DNA of 64,000 nt from an uncultured Candidatus Poseidoniales archaeon (lineage in GTDB: Archaea; Thermoplasmatota; Poseidoniia; Poseidoniales; Thalassarchaeaceae): positions 41,997 through 105,996 of the forward strand of contig CACOAW010000005.1 in assembly GCA_902625325.1 (NCBI GenBank), given 5' to 3'. A program made the position numbers and the translations under genes. Within the stretch, counting starts at the first letter, position 1; the number at the start of each line of letters is the position of its first letter. The notes beneath the pieces are model-generated. The model was not told the DNA's origin and did no database searches. It saw nothing but the letters and a program-made list of their open reading frames with translations. Positions 43,204 to 51,792 of the stretch are shown here, piece after piece.

Positions 43204-44106
43204 TTACAGTGAACCCGTATTCACCACAGGCGTCGTGTCCGTCTCTGAGCACAGTACAACTAGGAGATTACTGACCATTGTTGCTTTCTTTTCCTCATCC
43301 AGTTCGATGATGTCCTTCTCGCTCAGCTGCTCGAGCGCCAACTCAACCATTCCGACAGCCCCGTCCACTATCTCACGTCTAGCAGCTACCACAGCTGAAG
43401 CTTGCTGTCGCCTCAGCATGGCCTGTGCAATCTCCGTCGAGTATGCCAAGTAGCTGATCCTCGCCTCTAAGACCTCGATACCGGCTCGAGAAAGGCGAGA
43501 CTCCACGGAAGTCTCGAGCTCCTCGGCTACGATGTCCTGGTGGCTTGAGAGAGTGGTCCCCCCTATGTCCTTCTCCTCTATTGCATCGTATGGATACTTA
43601 GTGGCCATCGCACGGAGAGCAGCCTCGCTTTGGATTTGCACATAGTGGTCGTAGTTCTCGACCTCGAAAAGTGCCTCGGCAGCATCGTAAACTCTCCAGA
43701 CGACTACCGCAGCGATATCGATTGGGTTCGCGTTGACGTCGTTGACCTTCAATTTGTTAGACTCGAAGTTGTTGATCCTCATTGAAACCCTGGTCTTGTA
43801 GTAGAGGGGATTTGGGAAGAACCGAAATCCCTCTTGCTTGAGTGTGGCTACATACTTGCCAAAGAATTGTACGGCGACCGCCTCATTAGGGTTTACGATC
43901 ACGTAGCTGTTCCACATCAGGAACCAGAGGGGCCCGGTAATTATCAGCAAGATCGCCCCTGGGCCGCTTACTGCAAGTAAAATGTTGAGTATAGGGAGCA
44001 GGATTAAGTGTATTCCAATGCCCAGGAATCCATTGATTGACTTCGCCTCAATATCTCGATACAAAGGCTCATCCTTGTTTCTTGATTCTATTAAGTTTTC
44101 TTGCAT
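43204..44106 (-). CDS. SPFH / band 7 family membrane protein
   Basis: A 300-residue protein. Two N-terminal helices (IHLILLPILNILLAV and ILLIITGPLWFLMW) precede the SPFH domain: YVIVNPNEAVAVQFFGKYVAT, RVSMRINNFESNKLKVNDVN and AAVVVWRVYDAAEALFEVENY. The end is a helical region (SRLSRAGIEVLEARISYLAY, then AMLRRQQASAVVAARREIV) that normally drives oligomer rings. The family scaffolds membrane microdomains and membrane proteases. It is not paired with an NfeD-like gene here. Confidence 0.88.
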   Translation of the reverse strand: MQENLIESRNKDEPLYRDIEAKSINGFLGIGIHLILLPILNILLAVSGPGAILLIITGPLWFLMWNSYVIVNPNEAVAVQFFGKYVATLKQEGFRFFPNPLYYKTRVSMRINNFESNKLKVNDVNANPIDIAAVVVWRVYDAAEALFEVENYDHYVQIQSEAALRAMATKYPYDAIEEKDIGGTTLSSHQDIVAEELETSVESRLSRAGIEVLEARISYLAYSTEIAQAMLRRQQASAVVAARREIVDGAVGMVELALEQLSEKDIIELDEEKKATMVSNLLVVLCSETDTTPVVNTGSL

Positions 44107-44225
44107 AATTCCGTTGGAAGGGATTTTTGATTTAAGTTAGTCTGTAACAAAAATGACAATGATGCATATGGATCATTCCCAACGATAGTTTATGCATACA
44201 TCGTAGAGGTCCCAATGCAGGGAAT

Positions 44226-44513
44226 ATGCTTGAAAGTAATAGTCCCAATTGGGGAGCAATGGCTCTGACTGGAAGCGATGAAGTAAGGCCTTGGTGGGAG
44301 GACAATACAAAACTTGTTTCCGTGATCATAGGACTTCCTGTTGTTGGTTTAACAGTAATCGGAGTATCAACTCTGATTGGAATCAAGACACCGGATTTTC
44401 CCTACATGATTAGTGCAGATTTTTTTGTGGCGGATTTCTTCCTAAGATTGCTTACTCTCCCAATTGGGTTTATCGCGATTAGATCTTTCTTACGAAGTAA
44501 GGACAATGAGTAA
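44226..44513 (+). CDS. Small two-helix membrane protein
   Basis: A 95-residue protein. The N-terminal tail carries DEVRPWWEDNTK, one of the recurring acidic-WW motifs, directly before helix 1 (LVSVIIGLPVVGLTVIGVSTL). A second helix (FLRLLTLPIGFIAI) and a basic-acidic tail follow. Function unknown. Confidence 0.55.
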   Translation: MLESNSPNWGAMALTGSDEVRPWWEDNTKLVSVIIGLPVVGLTVIGVSTLIGIKTPDFPYMISADFFVADFFLRLLTLPIGFIAIRSFLRSKDNE

Positions 44514-44572
44514 GACTCTATGACATGTGCAAAAAACAAGGGCTCCTATGTTACAAATAACCCTGATTAAGA

Positions 44573-45538
44573 TTAATTTAATTCTGTGGAGGATGGGTTA
44601 GAAAATTGACTCATAAAATCCCAGACTATCTGCACGGTGTTTACATTTGTAGGATTGTCAATAAAATACGAGTTCGAAGGATACGGAGCGTGCGCGGCGA
44701 AATTCAATGTTATTAACTGAACCTCCGTATCGCCATCGCAATCATCGTAGCCCATGATTGAGTAGTCGTAATACTCCTCGAAAATCGTGGGAAGGGTGCC
44801 GCCCGAGCAACCATTCATTTCTCCCCAGTCCATGATATTCTGGATTGCACCTTCCTCCCCATCTAGTGATAGATCGAAGTATAGCGATGACGGGTATGAT
44901 GCGCCATACGGAATAATCTGGTCAAGTAGCCCGTGAACCTCAATTAGAGACACGGGGGTGTAAATCGGCGATGGGTTTTCCAGCAAGTACAACGCCATAC
45001 AACCCACTGCAGCAAATACCTCACTTGCCTCATTTGCTAACTTATGAGTCATCGCACAGCCATTCGAATGTCCAGAAGAATAAACCCTCGAGCTGTCCAC
45101 TGAAAAATTGCTGCTCACGTGCTCGATAAGGTCAATTATGAATCCGACATCATCAAGCCCCTCGTCCTTGGCGTCTCCGCAGCACCATCCAGCATTCCAA
45201 GAATCCTCATAGCCTTGGGGATAAACTACAATCACGTCATTCTCCTCCGCAATTACATCAAAATGGGAGTAGTCGTAAAGTGCATTTTTGTTACCTCCAA
45301 AACCGTGAAGATTGACAATTAAAGGATGATTTTGAGCCTCATCATAACCAGTAGGGACGTGGATCAACCAACACCTTTCCATTTCCGTGAATGTCATACA
45401 TTCTTCAATCAGAGCAGGTGTTTCAATATCCGGGGTGATTGGTTCCGAAGAGTTTTCTGATTCATCGTACTCGCTGCTTAAACACCCACTCATCGATGAT
45501 GATATGAGTAGGATGGCAACGATTATCTTAGTAACCAT
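44573..45538 (-). CDS. Lipoprotein esterase, PHB-depolymerase/LpqC-like
   Basis: About 321 residues from the ATG at 45538. The signal peptide ends in lipobox SMSGC. An alpha/beta-hydrolase of the COG3509 type follows: LIVNLHGFGGNKNALYDYS (oxyanion region), VVYPQGYEDSWNAGWCCG, and the nucleophile in YSSGHSNGCAMTHKLA (GHSNG). Later VHGLLDQIIPYGA supplies the acid and AAHAPYP the His. It would act on esters outside the cell, perhaps polyester or feruloyl-type substrates. Confidence 0.88.
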   Translation of the reverse strand: MVTKIIVAILLISSSMSGCLSSEYDESENSSEPITPDIETPALIEECMTFTEMERCWLIHVPTGYDEAQNHPLIVNLHGFGGNKNALYDYSHFDVIAEENDVIVVYPQGYEDSWNAGWCCGDAKDEGLDDVGFIIDLIEHVSSNFSVDSSRVYSSGHSNGCAMTHKLANEASEVFAAVGCMALYLLENPSPIYTPVSLIEVHGLLDQIIPYGASYPSSLYFDLSLDGEEGAIQNIMDWGEMNGCSGGTLPTIFEEYYDYSIMGYDDCDGDTEVQLITLNFAAHAPYPSNSYFIDNPTNVNTVQIVWDFMSQFSNPSSTELN

Positions 45539-45596
45539 GCTAATTCTATGTTTTTTGGACTTAAAACCCTTGTTGACTAACCCATCGACAAGGGTA

Positions 45597-45717
45597 GGGA
45601 AAATTCCATGGACATCGACATGGGATTTCAGTGATCCCATCATTACAACCTAGGCCCCAAGCTGTGCCCCAATATGATGTATGGATAGCCGTCATCCGTC
45701 GCTTTCATAGATAGAGG
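45597..45717 (+). repeat. Repeat family B, copy 2
   Basis: ATTCCATGGACATC, then CATCATTACAACCTAGG, CTGTGCCCC and ATGTATGGATAGCCGTCATC with GCTTTCATAGATAG, in the same order as copy 1. It overlaps the last codons of the small gene at 45705. Confidence 0.75.
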
Positions 45718-45893
45718 CGTGAGAAGCTCCGCCCAAGAATGAATAATCCGAACAAGATGATTGCCCACTGCCAAAATACCAAGCCCGGATTTTCCGATTC
45801 CATTTCCTTTATTTCCTCATTTGAAGGTGAAAAAATGCCCAGGAGATACTCAAAGGCCAAGATAAGAATAATTCCTCCCAACAGTTCTTCCAT
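45705..45893 (-). CDS. Very small two-helix membrane protein
   Basis: A 62-residue protein with two hydrophobic helices (LLGGIILILAFEYLLGIF and VFWQWAIILFGLFILGRSF) and an acidic loop between them. Coherent for a small membrane protein. Function unknown. Its 3' end runs into repeat family B. Confidence 0.5.
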   Translation of the reverse strand: MEELLGGIILILAFEYLLGIFSPSNEEIKEMESENPGLVFWQWAIILFGLFILGRSFSRLYL

Positions 45894-46007
45894 GGCCAAA
45901 AGAAAGGACTTTGCTTTATGATTAATCTGTAATATTCCCTAGGGAAGGCGATTCAGGCACCAATTAGGGGCATCACATTCCCCACCCTGGGGCCGAATCG
46001 TTGGAAC

Positions 46008-46496
46008 TCATTTTGGATTGGATAGTTTGTAGTCGGCAGTTCCTTCCACCAGTCTTCCAAGAACTATATCCCCATACCTATCAAATAGTAGGGAATCAAC
46101 AGTCTTACCCAACAATTGTTCCCTGGTTTTCTCAACCGGGGTCCCAAGACCATCCTGAGCCTCTAATCTCCTGAGCATTCTGTTAATTAAAGATTTAAAT
46201 TCAGAAGTATTTAGGTTCCCGTCTTTATCTGAGTCGAATTTAGTGAATTTCTTGTCAAGCCATTTTTGCCATTTTTCACTATCGTAGAAATATTTTATCT
46301 TGAACATCTCAAATTCATCTTTTGAAATGACTCCATCTCCATTTTTGTCGAACTCTTTGACAGCAATGTCTGCAATGGCCATAAAATTGCCGAAATATTC
46401 CATAGCGAATCTCAGGAATTTGTATGAGGCATAGAGAAACAATGAAAGAAAGAATAGCTGGATCGCAGAACCAATAACACCCACATCCCCATACAC
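46008..46496 (-). CDS. Membrane-anchored protein with two EF-hands
   Basis: A 162-residue protein. One N-terminal helix (AIQLFFLSLFLYASYKFLRF) leads to a pair of EF-hands, FDKNGDGVISKDEF near residue 49 and FDSDKDGNLNTSEF near 85, each with Asp at positions 1, 3 and 5 and Glu at 12 of the loop. A C-terminal 50-residue extension follows. It likely senses calcium at the membrane face. Confidence 0.75.
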   Translation of the reverse strand: MYGDVGVIGSAIQLFFLSLFLYASYKFLRFAMEYFGNFMAIADIAVKEFDKNGDGVISKDEFEMFKIKYFYDSEKWQKWLDKKFTKFDSDKDGNLNTSEFKSLINRMLRRLEAQDGLGTPVEKTREQLLGKTVDSLLFDRYGDIVLGRLVEGTADYKLSNPK

Positions 46497-46567
46497 GATA
46501 GCCGTATTGGGAGATTAAGCATTAAATTTGCCACGGATTGCAATTTCTAGGGTAGCGAAGATTATGG

Positions 46568-47011
46568 TCACTTCCAACCGTAGAATTGGATTCTGAATCT
46601 CAATGTGTCTCCGTTTTCGTTACCTCTCGAATTTTCCACGACTAAATAATATCCATCGTTGGAATCTACACTGAAAGGACCTTTGGTCACATTTCCATCC
46701 ACAGATATCCATGAGCCATTTACAAAGTACTCAGCATTTAATTCACCATCCTCAAATAGCTGAAAATTTGATGTGTTCATAAAGAAAACATTCCAACTAA
46801 AATTACTACTTTCACCCTCAGTTGGAATGTGAGTGAAATTCCACTCAAATTGTTCATACCCTACTGCAGGACCTAACCTAAAATAATCCCCATCGAGAAG
46901 AGTTACTTCCTTGTCTGTGAGTTCTGTTTTGGTAGGTTCAGTTAATTCATCCAAGCATCCCGTAAATGGTACAAGGAACATAGCCAAAGAGATCACAACT
47001 ACGTTTTTCAC
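46568..47011 (-). CDS. Small secreted lipoprotein
   Basis: A 147-residue protein with a signal peptide and lipobox PFTGC near residue 19. The mature part is beta-rich with NFS and NTS sequons and a final RFRIQFYGW strand. It resembles small extracellular beta-sandwich domains of unknown role. Confidence 0.6.
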   Translation of the reverse strand: MKNVVVISLAMFLVPFTGCLDELTEPTKTELTDKEVTLLDGDYFRLGPAVGYEQFEWNFTHIPTEGESSNFSWNVFFMNTSNFQLFEDGELNAEYFVNGSWISVDGNVTKGPFSVDSNDGYYLVVENSRGNENGDTLRFRIQFYGWK

Positions 47012-47099
47012 AATTAATCTTCTTCGTGTAGCGAAATTAAGCTTTCCACGACCACCCCCTTACCTAACATGAACTGTAACGATATCATAGAGAGCCCGA

Positions 47100-47243
47100 T
47101 GTGTATGCGGGCGTCATCTAGGGTACACTGAGTAACCCCTCTAGTACAGAGGCCATCATGATGGGTTAGTAGGTAGAATCCATGGTTATGTTTACGTCAC
47201 AAAGTAACCGTTGTACTCGGGGGCATCATGTTCGCTACCGTTG
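47100..47243 (-). repeat. Repeat family A, copy 4 (inverted)
   Basis: On the minus strand: GTAGCGAACATGATGCCCCC, GAGTACAACGGTTACTTTGT, GACGTAAACATAACC, CTACTAACCCATCATGATGG and GAGGGGTTACTCAG. The left end shares ATGATGCCCCCGAGTAC with copy 1. The 425-bp spacer 47012-47437 otherwise contains only AT-rich DNA before the next gene. Confidence 0.8.
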
Positions 47244-47437
47244 TAAACAGTCTTCAGTCAATCCTTTTTTGTTTCAAAGCCTCAAAAGCAATAATAGTTA
47301 TCACGACTTGAAGATTATATCATCAAATAAGCCTTAGTGGAGTTTTCCGATGTTGCTCGGTGGGCGGAAACTATCCAAAAATAACAATTTAGACTCTAGA
47401 TAATAATATCAATTAATCGAGAGCTTTTCGAAAGAAT

Positions 47438-47845
47438 ATGTCTGAAACGGACAAATGGTGGCAAATTGACAAAGAGGAAGAAATTCCGATTACCAAGATG
47501 GATGTTCACATATGTACTATATGCTCAAAAGAATTTTCTAGTGATAGAGCGTTGAATCAACATCTTAGAGATAAGCATGGACATGAAGAGGAATTTAAGA
47601 ATAAGAAGGGAATCATGGGTCCGAAGCAGAATGGTAGAATAATTAATTACATTCTTGGGGCGTTCTTGTTCTTTTTCGGATTGCCTTTCACATTGGTCCC
47701 ATTCATGATGCTCAGTGATGGCGTCATTGATCCAGATTATCCATTTGAATCATTATTCATTATAGTTTTCTCAATACCATTCTTGATGGCAGGGCTCTTT
47801 GTCCAAATATTAGGCCTGAAAGTGATAAGGGGGAAAGCCAGATGA
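47438..47845 (+). CDS. C2H2 zinc-finger membrane protein
   Basis: A 135-residue protein. The N-terminus begins with SETDKWWQIDKEEE (acidic-WW motif), then a classical C2H2 finger, CTICSKEF-x5-ALNQHLRDKH, near residues 26-48. Two hydrophobic helices (IINYILGAFLFFFGLPFTLV and LFIIVFSIPFLMAGLFVQIL) follow. A C2H2 finger on a membrane anchor suggests a protein- or nucleic-acid-tethering role at the membrane. Confidence 0.7.
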   Translation: MSETDKWWQIDKEEEIPITKMDVHICTICSKEFSSDRALNQHLRDKHGHEEEFKNKKGIMGPKQNGRIINYILGAFLFFFGLPFTLVPFMMLSDGVIDPDYPFESLFIIVFSIPFLMAGLFVQILGLKVIRGKAR

Positions 47846-48005
47846 AACGATCATATTACTATTATCTATTCCTGTCGCGATACTATTCCTGATGTTTGGA
47901 CTCTTTATCCAATATCAAGGCCTAGTAGGAATGATGGGGCCCTGTATGATGCATCTACCATGTTTGACGGGGCAAACTTGAATATTTTTTCCATGATGCA
48001 TTTCT

Positions 48006-48251
48006 ATGGCCGTCGGTGGCACTTGCGCTGTGGAGGGGTGCAACAGAACCCACATGCACAATAGCCTGGTTTGCTACAAACACAAGGACAACGCAGAAGG
48101 CATATGGTGGGCAGAAAATGATGATAGCTTTGAGCCCGAAGACTCATCCAAATCCGTCCCGCCGCTTGTTTTCTTTGTGGATCTATTTTTTCCTTACTGG
48201 AAATGGAGCTTGGTACTTGTTCTGATGTTATCTGTTTCTGACCAATTCTGA
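48006..48251 (+). CDS. Small zinc-finger membrane protein
   Basis: An 81-residue protein with CAVEGC-x10-C-x2-H near residues 7-27, then GIWWAENDDSFEPEDSS, and one hydrophobic segment (LVFFVDLFFPYWKWSLVLVLML). It thus joins the recurrent C-x4-C-x10-C-x2-H finger and the acidic-WW motif in one short chain. Function unknown. Confidence 0.6.
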   Translation: MAVGGTCAVEGCNRTHMHNSLVCYKHKDNAEGIWWAENDDSFEPEDSSKSVPPLVFFVDLFFPYWKWSLVLVLMLSVSDQF

Positions 48252-48327
48252 AAGGGGATGATGAGGAGGGCATCCTCAACCGAAAGTGGATTCATACCTC
48301 GTAGAGGGTCATTTGGCGCCTCATTAG

Positions 48328-48512
48328 TATGCGGGCATACATCAGGGTAGGGATTATGATGGATAGCAATACAACGGTTACATTGTGACGTATACGTAAT
48401 TCTGGGTCTTACCTACAGGCCCATTATGATGGTCCGTATAATAGAGGGGTGGCTCAATTAACCCTCGATGATACTGGTAGAATTCACGTTACCCTTGATC
48501 CATATTCGTGAG
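48328..48512 (+). repeat. Repeat family A, copy 5
   Basis: GCGGGCATACATCAGGGTAG, GGATTATGATGGATAGC, ACAACGGTTACATTGTGACG, TATACGTAATTC, CTACAGGCCCATTATGATGG, then CCCTCGATGATACTGGTAG and CACGTTACCC. Full-length match in order to copy 1. It fills most of the 313-bp spacer 48252-48565. Confidence 0.8.
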
Positions 48513-48565
48513 TTAGAGCAACCTCGAAAGGGAATCTTTGTATTCAACAATCATTACAAAAATTC

Positions 48566-48766
48566 ATGGAATGGTTGGGGTCATATTTGATTCTCGAACT
48601 GTTGTGTTTTTGCTTTTTGATCCTTTTTTTCCCAGGATTTTTTAAGCAACAAGGAAAGAACATGACAAATTTTGAGTTCACTGTAGGGTTGTTCGCACTT
48701 GTATTTCTTATCCTCATTTTCTTTTTTCCAGACCTTATCGAGGAAATTATTTGGGGAGGATCATGA
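48566..48766 (+). CDS. Very small two-helix membrane protein
   Basis: A 66-residue protein with two hydrophobic helices (YLILELLCFCFLILFFPGFF and FTVGLFALVFLILIFFFPDL) and a short linker. Function unknown. It may be co-transcribed with the next gene 51 bp downstream. Confidence 0.5.
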   Translation: MEWLGSYLILELLCFCFLILFFPGFFKQQGKNMTNFEFTVGLFALVFLILIFFFPDLIEEIIWGGS

Positions 48767-48817
48767 TGTCTGCTTCCAGAAAAAGGCCGATCTAAATCTC
48801 ATGATCCCTAGGGAAGT

Positions 48818-49321
48818 TTGTGCCGGGCTAGTATTGAAGATGCCCCCTCGAATCTTGATGACGTGCACAAGTCCGCATTCTCTATCCTGGTGGTTGGGTT
48901 CATGGGGCTGATGATCAGTGCTGGTTCGATATACTTCGGCAGTCAGAGTGAAATTGAGGATGTACCGAACATTAACTATGGGGGTCAGTTGGTCGGATTG
49001 GGTTGTATTGGTACTGTTTTCTCGTGCATGGCTTTGTTCGTTGGCACCATCCTCGCCTTAACACTCAGAGGGAATCAGGCAACCTCAGGACAGGCCATAC
49101 TCGTTCCTGGTTCCCCTAGCCCGGGGGAACAGAATAGCTGCTTCCCCAACAACGAAACGGAACATATTGATAGGCGTAAAACTATGAATACAATCCAAAA
49201 AGGAGGAATCTTAGGTATTGTAATAGGACTAATTTTAGTAGCGTCTCTTTTGATTTTGTACTTCTTATTTAGATATCTGATTTGGTACTTTGACACGTAC
49301 ATAGGCCCCGCTTGGTTATAG
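48818..49321 (+). CDS. Three-helix membrane protein
   Basis: A 167-residue protein with helices AFSILVVGFMGLMISAGSIY, LGCIGTVFSCMALFVGTILA and GILGIVIGLILVASLLILYF. The hydrophilic loop has no motif that I recognise. The start is a weak TTG at 48818; a GTG at 48863 is an alternative. Function unknown. Confidence 0.5.
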   Translation: MCRASIEDAPSNLDDVHKSAFSILVVGFMGLMISAGSIYFGSQSEIEDVPNINYGGQLVGLGCIGTVFSCMALFVGTILALTLRGNQATSGQAILVPGSPSPGEQNSCFPNNETEHIDRRKTMNTIQKGGILGIVIGLILVASLLILYFLFRYLIWYFDTYIGPAWL

Positions 49322-49414
49322 CAAAGGGATGGATCAGTTTGCGATTAGAACAATCCCTAGGCAATATGTTGGCGACGTAGCAATGACTATGTTTGAAGTA
49401 GCCAGTGATTGGAT

Positions 49415-49681
49415 ATGGGTGACAGGAAGTGCGCTTTCGAGGGCTGTAATGCGCTGGAGTTCAGGACAACTGGTTACTGCCTTCGTCACAAAGGAGGAAT
49501 GCCGGATGTTAACGTCATTGCCCCCGGGGAAAAGGATTCAAGAAAATCAGATTCCGATTTTACACAAGTTGCTCTTGTTTTGCTAGGGATAATAGGGACA
49601 ATTGAATTGATACGAATTATATGGATTTTCTCTACTGGACAATGGACTCCTTGTATTGGTTTTGGTCAAACTAATTGTTAA
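49415..49681 (+). CDS. Small zinc-finger membrane protein
   Basis: An 88-residue protein. It starts MGDRKCAFEGC-x10-C-x2-H, almost the same 25 residues as the protein at 13005 but with many synonymous base changes. One hydrophobic helix follows (VALVLLGIIGTIELIRIIWIF). The two share the finger but not the remainder, so the finger behaves as a movable module. Confidence 0.6.
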   Translation: MGDRKCAFEGCNALEFRTTGYCLRHKGGMPDVNVIAPGEKDSRKSDSDFTQVALVLLGIIGTIELIRIIWIFSTGQWTPCIGFGQTNC

Positions 49682-49842
49682 TCCAACAGGTTGGCTAGGG
49701 TTGGTTGTAACAAAGGAACCCTTGTGTATGCATACGCCATAGAAGGTTAGTAGGACGCCCATGTGTGTGCGGGCATACGTCAGGGTAGAGAAGATTATGC
49801 CGGCGTAACAATGCCTATCTCCACCAGAGGATTGTAACGAAT

Positions 49843-50040
49843 ATGGTAGATGATAGAGGGAGTACAAAGGATCGATTTTATGGCTGGATAATTGTTACTA
49901 TTTTAGTGATCATTTTTGTGTCGATTCCGCTCTACGTATACTCGGAGAAGGGAAGTATGGGATTCTTGGACTGGGCGTTAGAAGGCCTAATTATGATGTT
50001 TATTTGGTTCGGAGTAATTGCATTTTTCAAAAAACAGTGA
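49843..50040 (+). CDS. Very small two-helix membrane protein
   Basis: A 65-residue protein with helices GWIIVTILVIIFVSIPLYVY and ALEGLIMMFIWFGVIAFF and basic ends. Function unknown. The 160-bp spacer before it contains a left-end fragment of repeat family A (GTGCGGGCATACGTCAGGGT at about 49775). Confidence 0.5.
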   Translation: MVDDRGSTKDRFYGWIIVTILVIIFVSIPLYVYSEKGSMGFLDWALEGLIMMFIWFGVIAFFKKQ

Positions 50041-50108
50041 GCTACTTGGTTACGTCAATGTAATCATAGGAACCCTAGTATACGCAGGCATACGCCAGGG
50101 GCCCAGGA

Positions 50109-50966
50109 TTACGATAATTTAGAAACAAAGATATCCGGAAACCAACCTAATGTCTGGATAATATCTATCTCGGGGATAATCACTCCAACAGAATCAAACG
50201 GGCATGTGGAGGTTCCTGCTGCTTCAGAAGCAATGCTATCTGAAATGAAACACTCGGCTTGCCCCAAATTCACTTCTACTTGCTGGAACGAATAATCCCA
50301 ATATGATGTTCCATTCGGTGTTTCATGCCATATCCTATTCGTCCCTGCAGTGAATGTGTTGGGGATGCCGGATCTAACCTCATAACTGTAAGCCGAGGAA
50401 TCGCCAGAATCTACTTCACTGCTGGCAATCTTTATTCCAGTAAAACCCAGATTACTAATTTCAAGATTGATATAACCTTCGAAAACATTCCAATTCAATA
50501 GTTTCAATGTGTCTGCCAATAGAGAATTGGATGTATAGAACTCCAAAGCATAGTAATTGTTGTCCACCCCTTCGCTATCAATACCGATTGCATTCGGCGC
50601 TTCGATTTCAATCAATACTTCTCCCTGGAAGAAATCAGCTTCTAACAGACTCCAGCTCTCGCAATAGAGAGAAGTTATTGCTACCGCTACTTCATCATTT
50701 GAATCACTTTTTACCTCATAACCATCAGGTAGGAATGAATTCACAGATTCAGAATCTGCTTGTATTTGTGCTACACCTTCGCTGCAACTAATTCCTTTCG
50801 CTTCGATTGTAAAATTATAATCGACCTTTATTTCTTCAAGAGTAGAAGGAGCAGGAAATTCAGGATTATCTGATTCGTCGATAATTGTAGATTGTCCCCC
50901 TCCCACACAACCAGTCAAGGTTTGTGCTAAAATCAAGAAAATAATCATTGATGGAATTAAGCGCAC
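50109..50966 (-). CDS. Secreted lipoprotein of unknown fold
   Basis: A 285-residue protein. The signal peptide ends in lipobox TLTGC near residue 20. The mature part is beta-rich and acidic, with repeated YNFTIEAKG-like strands and no catalytic motif that I recognise. Possibly a substrate-binding or acyl-chain-like lipoprotein. Function unknown. Confidence 0.55.
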   Translation of the reverse strand: MRLIPSMIIFLILAQTLTGCVGGGQSTIIDESDNPEFPAPSTLEEIKVDYNFTIEAKGISCSEGVAQIQADSESVNSFLPDGYEVKSDSNDEVAVAITSLYCESWSLLEADFFQGEVLIEIEAPNAIGIDSEGVDNNYYALEFYTSNSLLADTLKLLNWNVFEGYINLEISNLGFTGIKIASSEVDSGDSSAYSYEVRSGIPNTFTAGTNRIWHETPNGTSYWDYSFQQVEVNLGQAECFISDSIASEAAGTSTCPFDSVGVIIPEIDIIQTLGWFPDIFVSKLS

Positions 50967-51045
50967 ACCTTCTCTGAGAGGCTCTAAAATATCAACATAA
51001 TCACAATCTCATCGTTGAAAGTCGCCAGTGTTACCCGCATAAACC

Positions 51046-51098
51046 TAGGTAGCGAGGATGATGGATGGATAGCCATCATCCGTCGCTTTCATGGACCG
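51046..51098 (+). repeat. Repeat family B, partial copy 3
   Basis: CTAGGTAGCGAGGATG followed by the hairpin ATGGATGGATAGCCATCATC and CGTCGCTTTCATGG. It matches only the right end of copies 1 and 2. The left-end TAGCGAGGATGATG also resembles repeat family A, suggesting the two families are related. Confidence 0.6.
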
Positions 51099-51153
51099 GG
51101 AAAATCCTAGGGTGGATGATGCCGGAGAAATATCCTTGTGATTTACATTTTTT

Positions 51154-51501
51154 TCAAGCTTCAACGTGGAAAAGCTTGCTGTAAATTGACCATTTGTCGC
51201 CTTCTTTGACTAAGGACAAAGAGTCCAAGAAAGATATTCCTAGGTACTTGTCTCTGACCTTCGCTGTCGCCGTGTCGCCATTCACCTCGCAGGAAAGAAT
51301 TTCAAACTCAACTGACCCAGGCTCCTGGGCTGAAACAAAACCCGCAAAATCAGATGTTGAAAGCTGTAGGAAATCCCCATTTAGATAACCCACAACTTTA
51401 GCATTCTCGTGGAATGCCTCCGTGACCATGTCGCCACTTGACTTCTCCATACTTTCAATGTACATTGCTATGACTTTCCTTACTGCTTCTTCTGCTGCCA
51501 T
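51154..51501 (-). CDS. NTF2-like protein (putative lumazine-binding type)
   Basis: A 115-residue protein. VRKVIAMYIESMEKSSGDMV is the first helix, then AFHENAKVVGYLNGD and DFAGFVSAQEPGS, and three long strands ending LVKEGDKWSIYSKLFH. This is the pattern of Lumazine_bd_2/SnoaL-like NTF2-fold proteins. Ligand unknown. Confidence 0.75.
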   Translation of the reverse strand: MAAEEAVRKVIAMYIESMEKSSGDMVTEAFHENAKVVGYLNGDFLQLSTSDFAGFVSAQEPGSVEFEILSCEVNGDTATAKVRDKYLGISFLDSLSLVKEGDKWSIYSKLFHVEA

Positions 51502-51553
51502 GAGTAACTTATGGATTACTTTGAAATAATCTTTTTCCCGGCATTTGAATTAA

Positions 51554-51745
51554 TTATTCTTCTCTATTAGCCGCAAAGGGAATCTTTCCAGAAGTCCAAA
51601 GCCATATGAGATACAAAATCAGAAACGACCAAGGAATAGCTATGGCGATAACCTGACCAAAATACTCCAGTGAAATGAAGTAAAGTAATGGCTGGATGAT
51701 AGCTACGAAGAACCAGAATGCTTTGTTTTCCGTTATATTCGCCAT
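51554..51745 (-). CDS. Very small two-helix membrane protein
   Basis: A 63-residue protein with helices AFWFFVAIIQPLLYFISLEY and VIAIAIPWSFLILYLIWLW and a basic C-terminus. Another frame of similar length overlaps it but its composition is poorer. Function unknown. Confidence 0.5.
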   Translation of the reverse strand: MANITENKAFWFFVAIIQPLLYFISLEYFGQVIAIAIPWSFLILYLIWLWTSGKIPFAANREE

Positions 51746-51792
51746 AGAATTGTCCACCTACCAATAAGCTGCAACCAAGGATAATTCGGTGC

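Noticed and set aside
47847-47983. A second copy of the last helix of the C2H2 membrane protein as a pseudogene
   Set aside because: A shifted frame reads like that helix (SIP, FGLFIQ, GL), but the stretch is short and low in complexity, so chance is likely.
32405-48512. Family A repeats as classical integron attC sites
   Set aside because: I could not find the required paired end sequences (GTTRRRY and its partner), genes point both ways and there is no tyrosine integrase; only the general cassette idea is kept as a hypothesis.
32405-51098. Intergenic repeats as a CRISPR array
   Set aside because: Copies are long, kilobases apart, on both strands and separated by genes rather than short spacers; no cas gene is present.
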